A DNA stretch of 16,698 bases from an uncultured Oscillospiraceae bacterium (GCA_934621665.1 CAKTUT010000014.1:1-16698), one strand, 5' to 3'; shown: positions 8,664 through 15,170, counted from the stretch's first letter. The notes: a model not told the origin generated them from the sequence alone. Made by a program: numbers and translations.

Positions 8664-8690
8664 CAGGGTCGTCCGCCCCTGCAAGGCACG
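8664..8690. repeat. Degenerate partial copy of the 256/306 repeat
   Basis: The segment around 8667-8682 contains GTCGTCCGCCCCTGCA, which closely matches the right half of the two palindromes near 256 and 306. The left half is missing, so it no longer forms the hairpin. It suggests that the repeat family is dispersed through this genome. Confidence 0.5.
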
Positions 8691-8716
8691 TCCGCATGCG
8701 GGCGCATTCCAAGCTT

Positions 8717-8750
8717 AAAAAAGCGCCCGCAGACGTTCATCTGCGGGCGC
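8717..8750 (-). terminator. Rho-independent terminator on the minus strand
   Basis: A perfect 11-bp stem (GCGCCCGCAGA at 8723-8733, TCTGCGGGCGC at 8740-8750) with a 6-base loop is followed on the minus strand by six T residues (8722-8717). It would stop leftward transcription coming from beyond 8750, insulating the kinase operon. No intact gene that would use it remains upstream. Confidence 0.75.
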
Positions 8751-9011
8751 CAGCCTGTCGAAAAACCTCGTAGAGTTCCGCCGCGCACGGCGGAATAAAG
8801 TGTGAATCCGTTTTGCCCGGCGGCGTGTACGTCGGGCAAAACACACTACGTGCCGCAAGTGTGGAATTTGTGCGCAATTCGCGCACAAATTATGCGCGCA
8901 GCGGCACGCAGTCTTTTTCAAACGCGAACCCAGCGGAGCGGATCGCGTTTGAGAGCTTGTCAAAAATACTTTTTTGACAAGCTCACGCCCGCAGACGTTC
9001 ATCTGCGGGCG
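8723..9011. repeat. Run of seven consecutive hairpins
   Basis: This gene-free stretch is almost entirely inverted repeats, in order: 8723-8750 (11-bp stem); 8776-8795 (8 bp, TTCCGCCG); 8810-8842 (10 bp, GTTTTGCCCG, 13-base loop); 8850-8907 (7-bp outer stem GTGCCGC enclosing an 11-bp perfect hairpin at 8865-8891, AATTTGTGCGC); 8918-8952 (10 bp, TCAAACGCGA); 8953-8984 (14 bp, GAGCTTGTCAAAAA); and 8986-9011 (10 bp). The first and last share 27 identical bases (8724-8750 and 8986-9012). Short reading frames exist on both strands but have no family likeness and follow the hairpins, so I call no gene here. Confidence 0.8.
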
Positions 9012-9034
9012 CGTTTTCAGGTCAATTTAAAAGC

Positions 9035-9085
9035 TTACTTTTCAGCCTTGATGGCGGCCTGGGCGGCAGCAGATATATCAAGGAA
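9035..9085 (-). pseudogene. Possible 3' remnant of a displaced gene
   Basis: Read on the minus strand, 9085 to 9035 encodes FLDISAAAQAAIKAEK and a TAA stop. The Ala/Lys-rich ending and GC-rich codons resemble a genuine C-terminus of the left-hand genome, and the terminator-like hairpins lie just downstream. To the right the composition turns AT-rich and the HIRAN gene begins, so the body of the gene would have been replaced or moved away. The piece is too short to identify and could be chance. Confidence 0.3.
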
Positions 9086-9087
9086 AT

Positions 9088-9102
9088 GACTTCGTAAGTC
9101 AG
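9088..9102. repeat. Short inverted repeat at the composition boundary
   Basis: TGACTT and AAGTCA flank CGT at 9088-9102, immediately beside the stop codon of the HIRAN gene (9099-9101) and at the switch from GC-rich to AT-rich DNA. It could be part of an element end or attachment site; this is a guess from position alone. Confidence 0.3.
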
Positions 9103-9794
9103 TCAATACTTTTGCACGGCATATTTAGGCGTACCTTGATGCATTCAGAACAATTATTATCAGTAGCAACTTCTAGGACTCTACAGGAGTATGTCATACC
9201 TTTTTGAATGCGTTCAGTAATGGGTTGACTATAATAGCGTGGAATATACCCCAGAAGTTCTCCTTGTGCGGTCAGCACTTGAATAGCAAATTGGTCATAC
9301 TCATTTTGTGGTTCCATCTCAAGTCGTAACAGATCGTCAGCATGAACAGCCGGACGAAGTTCGCAGCAGTTTCCGTTACATGCAGCATGATGTCTAATGC
9401 CTACTACATAGAAATCACGCTCAATAGTTTCTTCATCTGAGAAAATGGGATCTACAAATTCATAGGTGTCGATTGGCAGCCGTGCGCCACTTTTGCGAAG
9501 CAACTGAAACTCGTCGAATTCACTTAATTCGTACTTTTCCAGAATTTTTTTGATATCTCGACGCTTTCGGTCAGGTAGTCTACTCGAAAAAATAGGAAAT
9601 AGGTTTTCACTTTCATAGGTGCTATCCAGTTCTGGAAACGCCTCTAAAGGTTCCCAGCCGGCCTTTGCTGCATCCGTTGCTGTCTCAAAATATGAAAAGT
9701 TATAGTTTCCGTTATGACTCAGCTTTCCAATTGTATAGTTTTTTCTTGTTTTGGGGTCTTTCCAAATCAAGAACAGATAATTATTCGTTGCCAT
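9099..9794 (-). CDS. HipA N-terminal-like domain fused to a HIRAN domain
   Basis: A 231-residue soluble protein. Residues about 5-118 resemble the small N-terminal subdomain of HipA kinases: IGKLSHNGNYNFSYF, then the LFPIFSSRLPDR pattern. Residues about 127-222 look like a HIRAN domain: FYVVGIRHHA, then EPQNEYDQFAIQVL, then LGYIPRYYS. HIRAN domains bind DNA ends or single-stranded DNA in HLTF/Rad5-type proteins and occur in bacterial genes of unclear role. An insertion with clustered cysteines (C139, C143, C144) sits in the HIRAN part. ATG 9794 has AAAGGA about ten bases upstream and lies inside the end of the kinase gene (14-base overlap), so the two products are probably made together. In HipBST systems a separate HipA N-terminal domain (HipS) is the antitoxin; this protein may play that part, with HIRAN adding DNA binding. 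The function is inferred. Confidence 0.75.
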   Translation of the reverse strand: MATNNYLFLIWKDPKTRKNYTIGKLSHNGNYNFSYFETATDAAKAGWEPLEAFPELDSTYESENLFPIFSSRLPDRKRRDIKKILEKYELSEFDEFQLLRKSGARLPIDTYEFVDPIFSDEETIERDFYVVGIRHHAACNGNCCELRPAVHADDLLRLEMEPQNEYDQFAIQVLTAQGELLGYIPRYYSQPITERIQKGMTYSCRVLEVATDNNCSECIKVRLNMPCKSID

Positions 9795-10713
9795 TAAGAT
9801 GATCCTTTCCAGCTAAAATTTGCTCTAACAGTTCCACTTTTCTGCAAAGGTAGCGATAAATCAGCCGCTTTTTTGCTTCGCTTAAATTGGTTTCTGGATA
9901 TTGTTCTAATAAAGCATTGACTGCATCAGGTGTTAAAATACGAATGAAATTTGAAGCAGTTTTCGTCACAATGTCCGGATATTGAAACAGTAAATAACGC
10001 ACTACATCGGAATGGGTGGGACGGTTTTTCGTTGTGCCATCAATACGGATGATTGATTTTGATTTTGAATCGACTAATGCATTAAATCGTCTAATGTCTT
10101 TTCCGTCATATGCAGCAAGCTGACTTTCATTCACATAGCAGCACAAAGATGAACCGTTATCATACAGCGGACAGCGTCTAAGACGAATTGCATGCCGATC
10201 TGTAGATACTCTTGCAAGTAATCCCCAATTGCTTTGGTGGCGATCTGCGTTTCCAATCAGATAGTCAAAGAGCATCATTTCAATCCAAATCTTTTTTGGA
10301 ACGATGTCAGGCACAGCCTGAAAAATATGCTCTATGCAGTAATAAAGATTACTGCCCTCATCTTGCATGGTTTCGGCATTGAATTTCGGATATTTACCAG
10401 AAATAAAGTTGATGCCTTCGCATAGTGCTTCATCCTCTTGACGTACTAGGTAGCTCATGCTGCCAATACGTCCATCTCGTTGTCCAATGTCTACTTTTGC
10501 GGTAGGAATTCCAATCTGTTCGCCCAGCTGGTGTGCAAGGTGTTCTGAAACGTGCTCAGTCGTTTCTTTACCATCTTTCGGATCTATCTTTGGATATTTG
10601 AAAAGACCGATCTGTCCGGAAGTTGAAATAAGCCAAATCTTTTCACTGCGGCCACTGCCCGCAGCAAAACCATCGTATTCATTCCAATCACTAAAGTCAA
10701 TGATATCGAACAT
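9781..10713 (-). CDS. HipA-type serine/threonine kinase domain, putative toxin
   Basis: A 310-residue protein containing the HipA kinase core but lacking the usual N-terminal subdomain, which is encoded by the next gene. Visible features are a glycine-rich loop with serines (about 16-24, GFAAGSGRS), a likely ATP lysine at K39 (GLFKYP), the catalytic motif at 154-164 (GNADRHQSNWG, with D157 and N162), and a metal-binding aspartate at D185 (YDNGSSL). In HipA and HipT, serines in the glycine-rich loop are autophosphorylated; S20 or S23 could do this here. Known HipA-family toxins phosphorylate aminoacyl-tRNA synthetases and stop translation; the target here is unknown. The ATG at 10713 is six bases after the antitoxin stop, with an AGAGGTGAG ribosome site. 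The catalytic residues are intact, so it is probably active. Confidence 0.85.
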   Translation of the reverse strand: MFDIIDFSDWNEYDGFAAGSGRSEKIWLISTSGQIGLFKYPKIDPKDGKETTEHVSEHLAHQLGEQIGIPTAKVDIGQRDGRIGSMSYLVRQEDEALCEGINFISGKYPKFNAETMQDEGSNLYYCIEHIFQAVPDIVPKKIWIEMMLFDYLIGNADRHQSNWGLLARVSTDRHAIRLRRCPLYDNGSSLCCYVNESQLAAYDGKDIRRFNALVDSKSKSIIRIDGTTKNRPTHSDVVRYLLFQYPDIVTKTASNFIRILTPDAVNALLEQYPETNLSEAKKRLIYRYLCRKVELLEQILAGKDHLNGNE

Positions 10714-10719
10714 GTTTTT

Positions 10720-10995
10720 CTACTCACCTCTGTCGTAAGCGTTTAACTTGTCTATTAGCGCCTGCATTTCTTTCGATGAATCTAGGTATCCAGACTGTTG
10801 CATTCTATTGTATTCTTTTGGAAATGCGCGGAGAAGCTCATATTCTTCAACAGATAATACGACTGCAACAGGAGCGTTATTTTTGATTACAAGAAGAGTT
10901 TCACCATTTTTTACTCTGGAAAACAGGGGTGATGCTTGCCCCCTATTGAATTGCGTAATTGATACAAGCTTTTTCGAAACGCCTGATATATCCAA
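10720..10995 (-). CDS. Phd/YefM-like antitoxin and probable repressor
   Basis: A 91-residue protein with the Phd/YefM pattern: a short N-terminal DNA-binding fold (VSITQFNRGQASPLFSRV), then GETLLVIKNNAPVAVVLS and VEEYELL, and a polar C-terminal tail that would bind a partner. The start is TTG at 10995; no ATG is available, and GGGAGG lies nine bases upstream. The ribosome site can pair with bases just before the start (GAGGA with TCCTC, 10996-11008), which might limit translation. Phd-type antitoxins normally pair with Doc, YoeB or other small toxins; HipA kinases normally pair with HTH proteins of the HipB type. A Phd-like protein in front of a HipA kinase is therefore unexpected. It probably represses its own promoter through the TGTAAAT sites upstream. 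Confidence 0.8.
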   Translation of the reverse strand: MDISGVSKKLVSITQFNRGQASPLFSRVKNGETLLVIKNNAPVAVVLSVEEYELLRAFPKEYNRMQQSGYLDSSKEMQALIDKLNAYDRGE

Positions 10996-11031
10996 GAGGA
11001 AAATCCTCCCTTTAATGAGTTCTTAATAATT

Positions 11032-11060
11032 ATTATATGGTAATAATGTAAATAAGTCAA
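11032..11060 (-). promoter_or_regulatory. Strong promoter of the antitoxin / HipA kinase / HIRAN operon
   Basis: On the minus strand TTGACT (11060-11055) and TATAAT (11037-11032) are exactly 17 bases apart, close to the sigma-A consensus, about 37 bases before the TTG start codon. Strong promoters with tight repression are typical of toxin-antitoxin operons. Confidence 0.82.
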
Positions 11061-11097
11061 TTTATTTTATTGTAAATTATAATGTTTATTTACATTA
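11044..11097. promoter_or_regulatory. Operator array of TGTAAAT half-sites
   Basis: TAATGTAAATAA (11044-11055), in the promoter spacer, is the exact reverse complement of TTATTTACATTA (11086-11097). A third half-site, TGTAAATTA at 11071-11079, pairs with ATTTACA (11088-11094). YefM proteins are known to bind TGTACA-type palindromes, so TGTAAA/TTTACA sites suit a Phd/YefM-like repressor. The spacing suggests cooperative binding across the promoter and upstream. Confidence 0.6.
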
Positions 11098-11101
11098 TAA
11101 C

Positions 11102-11171
11102 AAGAAAAAAGTGACATAGCTTGCAAGAAGCCATCAAAGCTGAACATCCTGATAGACTTGCAAGCTATGTC
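11102..11171 (-). terminator. Terminator of the large membrane-protein gene, with an unusually long loop
   Basis: GACATAGCTTGCAAG (11113-11127) and its exact complement (11157-11171) form a 15-bp stem around a 29-base loop. On the minus strand it is followed by ACTTTTTTCTTG, so it can end transcription of the gene that stops at 11227 before the toxin-antitoxin promoter. The loop is long for a plain terminator and has a weak inner pairing (ATCA with TGAT). Confidence 0.65.
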
Positions 11172-11226
11172 TAAAAACAAGTTCTAATAACGAAAAACTT
11201 TTGTAAAGATCGGCCACACAAAGCTT

Positions 11227-14200
11227 TTACGAATCGGTAATATCAAAGTCTTTGATCCAGCAGGTATCAAAGCGATCATCGCTGTCGCTTATGCAATACA
11301 GACGCTCCGTGATTGTCCGGATTTTCATCAGCGATGCGTTTTGCGCTGCATCTTCGGCTGTCATGGTGTAGAACGGCTCGTAGTCATACCAGTCGAGAGA
11401 TTGATCGACAACGTGGTAAAGATCAAATGTCACGGTGTAGTACATCCTGTTATCCGGTTCTTCTTCGATAGAGTTCACAATGGCAACATACGGATCATAG
11501 AGTTCAGGAGACTGTGTATAAAACAGCGTGTCAGTTGACAAAAAGACACCGTGCGTCTCGTCCAGCTCGTTGTAGTCCGGCTGGAGGCCAAAGAAATCCG
11601 ACAAGACAGTATTGGCATTCCCAACAGACAGCGCATATACCAATTGATCCTGTTTTCTGGAAATATCCAACTTTGTTGGATCATTGGCAGCGAGATAACC
11701 GGCAGCAAAGAACAGAAGCTCATCGAGGCGGCTCGAGCGGAGCGAACTGATTCCGAATTGTGCCAGCATGCTTGCTCTGTAATTCAGTGCATAGCGTTGA
11801 TCGGCGCCCAGTTCATCAAGCATGTTATACGTCCAGTTTTGGTCTAGGAACTGCGAAAATGCCCAGTCGTTTATGGTTGCCGGATTGCCAACCCATTGCG
11901 AAGCATCAAATTTGCGAATGGGTGCGAACTCCAGCGGCACATATGAGGTATCTGTTTCGGCAGAATTGCCGCTGAATGCTTCGATAGATGTTAACTCACC
12001 GTCCTGATAGACCACGAGCGAAAGCGTTGCCTGAGACCCATTATCTACGATGCTCAGGAGCGCGCAGTAGGATGAAATGGGGTAAAGTTCGGTATATGCG
12101 CCCTCCAGCGATCCAAGATACACGGTATTGTCGTCTTCGAGGCTGTAAATATCATATCTTGCGCTGGACTGAGACGTCCCCGTTTTGACAATCAATTCCG
12201 AGTTGCCGTCGGCGGTCATATCGAACAGGGCGTATGTGGCTGCGGGGAACGTTTCAGCGACCTCTGCCAGAACATCCTCATACGAATTCCCCTTATAAAT
12301 CTGCGAGGCAGGATCAACGGAACTAACATCTGATACATTCTCGTTGTACTCAGGTACGGAATCGGCAGATTGATGATCGCTTTCCTCCGGGAGTGTGGCA
12401 GCGTTATTTGCATGATTCTGTTGCTGGCTCGAGGAGGCATCAACGGTTGCAGCCATGGTTGGTGTCTCTGCGGCAATATTCTTTTTTGCATTCCGCTGTA
12501 CGATAAGCAGGACGCTGGCAGCAGCGAGCAGGATCACGATGCATGCTTGAAGTGCCGGCATGACGGGCGTTTTCCCATTCGGCATATGTTCTTTGAAAAT
12601 TTGGGGATGAAAGATGTTCCCACGTATCGTCAGTGTGTTCCATGCGCTTTTGAGTTCACGGCGGAGTCCAAGTAAAACAATGCCAACAATCGTCAGAATT
12701 GCGCAGAGATAGACATCGACATCAAATACAGCGAGCAGAATGATACCGACGATGATCAGAATTGCTGCCGAAATAGCCATGCAGAGATTCCATGACACAT
12801 AGGCTCTGGCTTTTTTAATATTGCCCGGTGTGCAGGCTGTGATGGCATCCAAATATTGAGAAGAGCTGCTGGTTCGGCCTTTTTCTTTGATATATGCAAT
12901 CGCTGCGTCCTTTTGCGTCTGATCTTCAATGTCTGTTTTTAGATAAAGATTATCAAATATTTCGCCGTCTTCGGCCGACCAGATCTCTTCAATACGACTC
13001 TGCACCTTTTTCAGATACAGTGTTTTGATTTTCTCTTGCGCGTCATAGGCGCGGATACGATCCAGCATGGCATCACACGTTTTTTCATCAGCAGCTTGAT
13101 AGTTGGTACACAAGCGAGCAACGCAGTCACTTTCCAACTGATCCAGTGTAGCACTTTCTGAAACACCCATGGCCTCCATTTTGAAGAGAATGCGCTGCTT
13201 GGCAGCCTCGGCGGCTGGTGTATTGGCTTTCGCCTCTGCACTATATTCCTGTGCAATGACCTTTTCACTTTCTTCGGGCGTAAACGAGACATGATACTCC
13301 GCGCCGAGCTGCCAGATCAGATGCTTCTTTATGATGGCCTGCTTGTTATGTTCTCGCGCGTCATATTGACGGAATTTTTCCAGAATTGCAGCATTGGACG
13401 GGCGATCCTCTAAGACATAATCTGCGACAAGGCGCTCCAGACAATCGCATTCCAATGTATTGAGCGTTTCGCTTTCCTGAATCCCCATTTCATCCATCAA
13501 GGCCAGAATCCGCGCTTTTGCTGCCAATGCTTTTGTTTCGTCATGCTTTGCGTCAGCTGGATATTTATCGTTAAGAACTTCATTCACAAGAGAAGAGAAA
13601 TCAATACCATAGAACTTTGCAGCATTTAACACATTGCGACGTTCTGAATGATATTTTAAAAAGATGAATTTCAAAAGTGGAATTGAAGTTGGCAATGCGC
13701 GAAAAGATTCAACGAGAAGATCTGGCGCCTTTTCCGGAATACGCATTGCGTTTTCTAAAAGTGCATTTGAACGTTCAAAATTGAATGTATTATCAATGCA
13801 ATCTGATTTGTACTTACGAATTATGTCGGCATGTGCTACAAATGCGTCTGCAAGGCAGTTTAAGATTGTTTCGGTCAAAAGTTCACAAGTATCGTTATTT
13901 TGATATAGCGCAGATTTGGAACTGGCGGCAGAAATAGACGAGCCGATATTTCCAATGGTATTAGCTACAGTATGCCCTGCGCCAGTTACAGCGTTAATCG
14001 TTCCAGCCATGAACATTCCTCTCAAGGAACCGCGGAGGCCAAAGCCACCGCCAGACACTTTTCCACGGCATTGCTTGCGTAGCTCACGATATTCTGCTTC
14101 TGCATTCTTCTTTTCGTCAATGCTCTTCAGCATGCTGCTAAGTTTTCCAATCATAGAATGCAAATCTGCCAAATCTATGCATTGCACATGATGAGTGTTT

Positions 14201-14454
14201 TTTCCAATATCATAGATTCCAACTTCCAGCAGTTGATTGTACAATACCCCGTCAATATATCTACCAATCAGGTTATCTGCCTCAACCTCACAGTTGTCTA
14301 GGACTTTGTTCAATGAACCACAACTGTGATACCACTTCTGAAATTCTGCCTCTACGACATCGGATGCCTTCCCATGCAGTAGCATCAACTGTATATATCG
14401 ATCTTGTGCAGCGGAAAATGATACACATTGTCCGAAAAGAATATGTTGGCTCAT
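11227..14454 (-). CDS. Large three-TM protein of unknown function with cytoplasmic and external domains
   Basis: A 1,075-residue protein I do not recognise. The N-terminal half (about 1-550) has no signal peptide and appears cytoplasmic. It contains a glycine/alanine-rich segment near 134-180 and two copies of an approximately 75-residue helical unit (about 311-384 and 415-488; compare LMDEMGIQESETL with KMEAMGVSESATL). Two adjacent TM helices (about 554-576 and 580-598) and a third (about 633-654) follow. A Ser/Asn/Glu-rich linker leads to a C-terminal region, probably outside the cell, containing YALFDMTADGNSELIVKTG, a pattern like FG-GAP or VCBS-type surface repeats. The ATG at 14454 is preferred over the ATG at 14460, because the AGAGGG ribosome site abuts the latter. 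Its promoter overlaps that of the divergent XRE regulator, which probably controls it. Confidence 0.75.
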   Translation of the reverse strand: MSQHILFGQCVSFSAAQDRYIQLMLLHGKASDVVEAEFQKWYHSCGSLNKVLDNCEVEADNLIGRYIDGVLYNQLLEVGIYDIGKNTHHVQCIDLADLHSMIGKLSSMLKSIDEKKNAEAEYRELRKQCRGKVSGGGFGLRGSLRGMFMAGTINAVTGAGHTVANTIGNIGSSISAASSKSALYQNNDTCELLTETILNCLADAFVAHADIIRKYKSDCIDNTFNFERSNALLENAMRIPEKAPDLLVESFRALPTSIPLLKFIFLKYHSERRNVLNAAKFYGIDFSSLVNEVLNDKYPADAKHDETKALAAKARILALMDEMGIQESETLNTLECDCLERLVADYVLEDRPSNAAILEKFRQYDAREHNKQAIIKKHLIWQLGAEYHVSFTPEESEKVIAQEYSAEAKANTPAAEAAKQRILFKMEAMGVSESATLDQLESDCVARLCTNYQAADEKTCDAMLDRIRAYDAQEKIKTLYLKKVQSRIEEIWSAEDGEIFDNLYLKTDIEDQTQKDAAIAYIKEKGRTSSSSQYLDAITACTPGNIKKARAYVSWNLCMAISAAILIIVGIILLAVFDVDVYLCAILTIVGIVLLGLRRELKSAWNTLTIRGNIFHPQIFKEHMPNGKTPVMPALQACIVILLAAASVLLIVQRNAKKNIAAETPTMAATVDASSSQQQNHANNAATLPEESDHQSADSVPEYNENVSDVSSVDPASQIYKGNSYEDVLAEVAETFPAATYALFDMTADGNSELIVKTGTSQSSARYDIYSLEDDNTVYLGSLEGAYTELYPISSYCALLSIVDNGSQATLSLVVYQDGELTSIEAFSGNSAETDTSYVPLEFAPIRKFDASQWVGNPATINDWAFSQFLDQNWTYNMLDELGADQRYALNYRASMLAQFGISSLRSSRLDELLFFAAGYLAANDPTKLDISRKQDQLVYALSVGNANTVLSDFFGLQPDYNELDETHGVFLSTDTLFYTQSPELYDPYVAIVNSIEEEPDNRMYYTVTFDLYHVVDQSLDWYDYEPFYTMTAEDAAQNASLMKIRTITERLYCISDSDDRFDTCWIKDFDITDS

Positions 14455-14488
14455 AAGCATCCCTCTTTCCTTTTGTTTCTCTATCTAC

Positions 14489-14517
14489 AATATAACGTAT
14501 ATTCGTTATAAATTCAA
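14489..14517 (-). promoter_or_regulatory. Promoter of the large membrane-protein gene
   Basis: On the minus strand TTGAAT (14517-14512) and TATATT (14494-14489) have a 17-base spacer, about 35 bases before the start codon. The inverted repeat at 14491-14510 fills the spacer, so a bound regulator would block RNA polymerase directly. Confidence 0.6.
14491..14510. promoter_or_regulatory. Operator: perfect inverted repeat in the divergent promoter region
   Basis: TATAACG and CGTTATA are separated by TATATT, giving 7-bp arms and a 6-base centre between the -35 and -10 elements of the leftward promoter. The adjacent XRE protein is the obvious binding candidate. Confidence 0.6.
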
Positions 14518-14540
14518 CATTTAAGTACGCCAAATATAAT
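14513..14540 (+). promoter_or_regulatory. Promoter of the XRE regulator gene
   Basis: TTCAAC (14513-14518) and TATAAT (14535-14540) are 16 bases apart, with a start expected near 14547, about 52 bases before the ATG. Its -35 element overlaps that of the leftward promoter, so the two are back to back. Confidence 0.5.
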
Positions 14541-14558
14541 CTAACGGCATTTCGTCAT
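14541..14558. promoter_or_regulatory. Second, imperfect operator at the regulator's transcription start
   Basis: CTAACG-GCATTT-CGTCAT keeps the AACG-N6-CGT core of the perfect repeat at 14491-14510 and the same arm spacing. It lies directly after the -10 of the regulator's own promoter, as expected for autorepression. Confidence 0.45.
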
Positions 14559-14598
14559 TCCGGGTAAAATATAGTTAATATATTCTGGAGGACGAGCT

Positions 14599-14931
14599 AT
14601 GCAGGAATTTCCCGTGATCGCGCGAATCAAAGAATTATGCAGTGCGCGAGGTTGGACATATTATCGTCTTGCCAAGGAAAGTGAAATCACATACTCCACA
14701 TTAAGCACTATGTTGAACAAGGAGAATATGCCGTCAATCCTGACTTTGGAAAAGCTCTGTAAAGGGTTTGGTATTTCGCTGTGCCAATTCTTTGCGGATG
14801 ACAACGGTTGGTCGGCATTGAGCGACGAGCAAAAAACGCATATCGTACAATGGTCACAGCTCGATGAAAAAAGTAAAATCGCAGCGGAGCGTTATATTGC
14901 GTTTCTGCTGCATGAGCAGCAAGCGCACTGA
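14599..14931 (+). CDS. XRE-family transcriptional regulator
   Basis: A 110-residue protein with a helix-turn-helix of the Cro/CI (XRE) type at about residues 6-62: RIKELCSARGWTYYRLAKES, then ITYSTLSTMLN, then LTLEKLCKGFGISLCQFF. The remaining tail is helical and ends LLHEQQAH; it probably serves in dimerisation and shows no enzymatic or sensor domain. GGAGG lies nine bases before the ATG. It is transcribed away from the large membrane-protein gene from an overlapping promoter, and ends in a strong terminator. The pair of similar inverted repeats in the shared region points to control of both its own gene and its neighbour. Confidence 0.9.
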   Translation: MQEFPVIARIKELCSARGWTYYRLAKESEITYSTLSTMLNKENMPSILTLEKLCKGFGISLCQFFADDNGWSALSDEQKTHIVQWSQLDEKSKIAAERYIAFLLHEQQAH

Positions 14932-14945
14932 TAGAAATGAAGTAT

Positions 14946-14986
14946 TGAGGGATATAGGAGTGCAGCTCCCATATCCCTCATTTTTT
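14946..14986 (+). terminator. Rho-independent terminator between convergent genes
   Basis: TGAGGGATAT pairs with ATATCCCTCA (14946-14955 and 14971-14980), the stem continues inside with GGAG/CTCC, and TTTTTTATTT follows. It ends the XRE transcript. The T-tract overlaps the stop codon of the converging excisionase-like gene, for which the same hairpin may also serve. Confidence 0.88.
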
Positions 14987-15170
14987 ATTTCATCCTTGCC
15001 TGTTCGAGTACATACTGGCGCACGGCATCTCTGGGGATCAGCCAATTCCGGCCGTTTTTGTAGGCTTTGAGCTTACCGCTGTTCAGCAGCTCATAAAGCG
15101 CATTTTCGCCGATTCTCAAGGCTTCTGCGGCCTCACCCGGCGAGAGAATATCTGCGTATTCTTCAAACAT
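14985..15170 (-). CDS. Small excisionase-like HTH DNA-binding protein
   Basis: A 61-residue protein typical of the excisionase / MerR-like HTH_17 group: LSPGEAAEALRIGENALYEL forms the helix-turn-helix, then the wing LKAYKNGRNWLIPRDAVRQY. Such proteins bind attachment sites and direct integrases toward excision, although many relatives are simple regulators. AAAGGAGG lies seven bases before the ATG, which overlaps the stop of the upstream gene by one base (TAATG). Its presence supports an integrative element, but no integrase is seen in the window. Confidence 0.8.
   Translation of the reverse strand: MFEEYADILSPGEAAEALRIGENALYELLNSGKLKAYKNGRNWLIPRDAVRQYVLEQARMK

Noticed and set aside
8723..9012. 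CRISPR array
   Set aside because: There are only two copies of one repeat, about 260 bases apart, with other hairpins between them and no regular spacers. No cas gene is present.
8715..9089. Overlapping reading frames of about 95 codons on both strands
   Set aside because: They read straight through the hairpin run, have skewed Arg/Cys/Ala composition and lack any family pattern. Their likeness to each other comes from the palindromes.
9088..9102. Calling a defined attachment site
   Set aside because: The inverted repeat is short, no second copy was found in the window, and no integrase is present, so it is listed only as a repeat.
10720..10995. HipB-type antitoxin
   Set aside because: No helix-turn-helix of the XRE/HipB type is visible; the sequence pattern is Phd/YefM-like.
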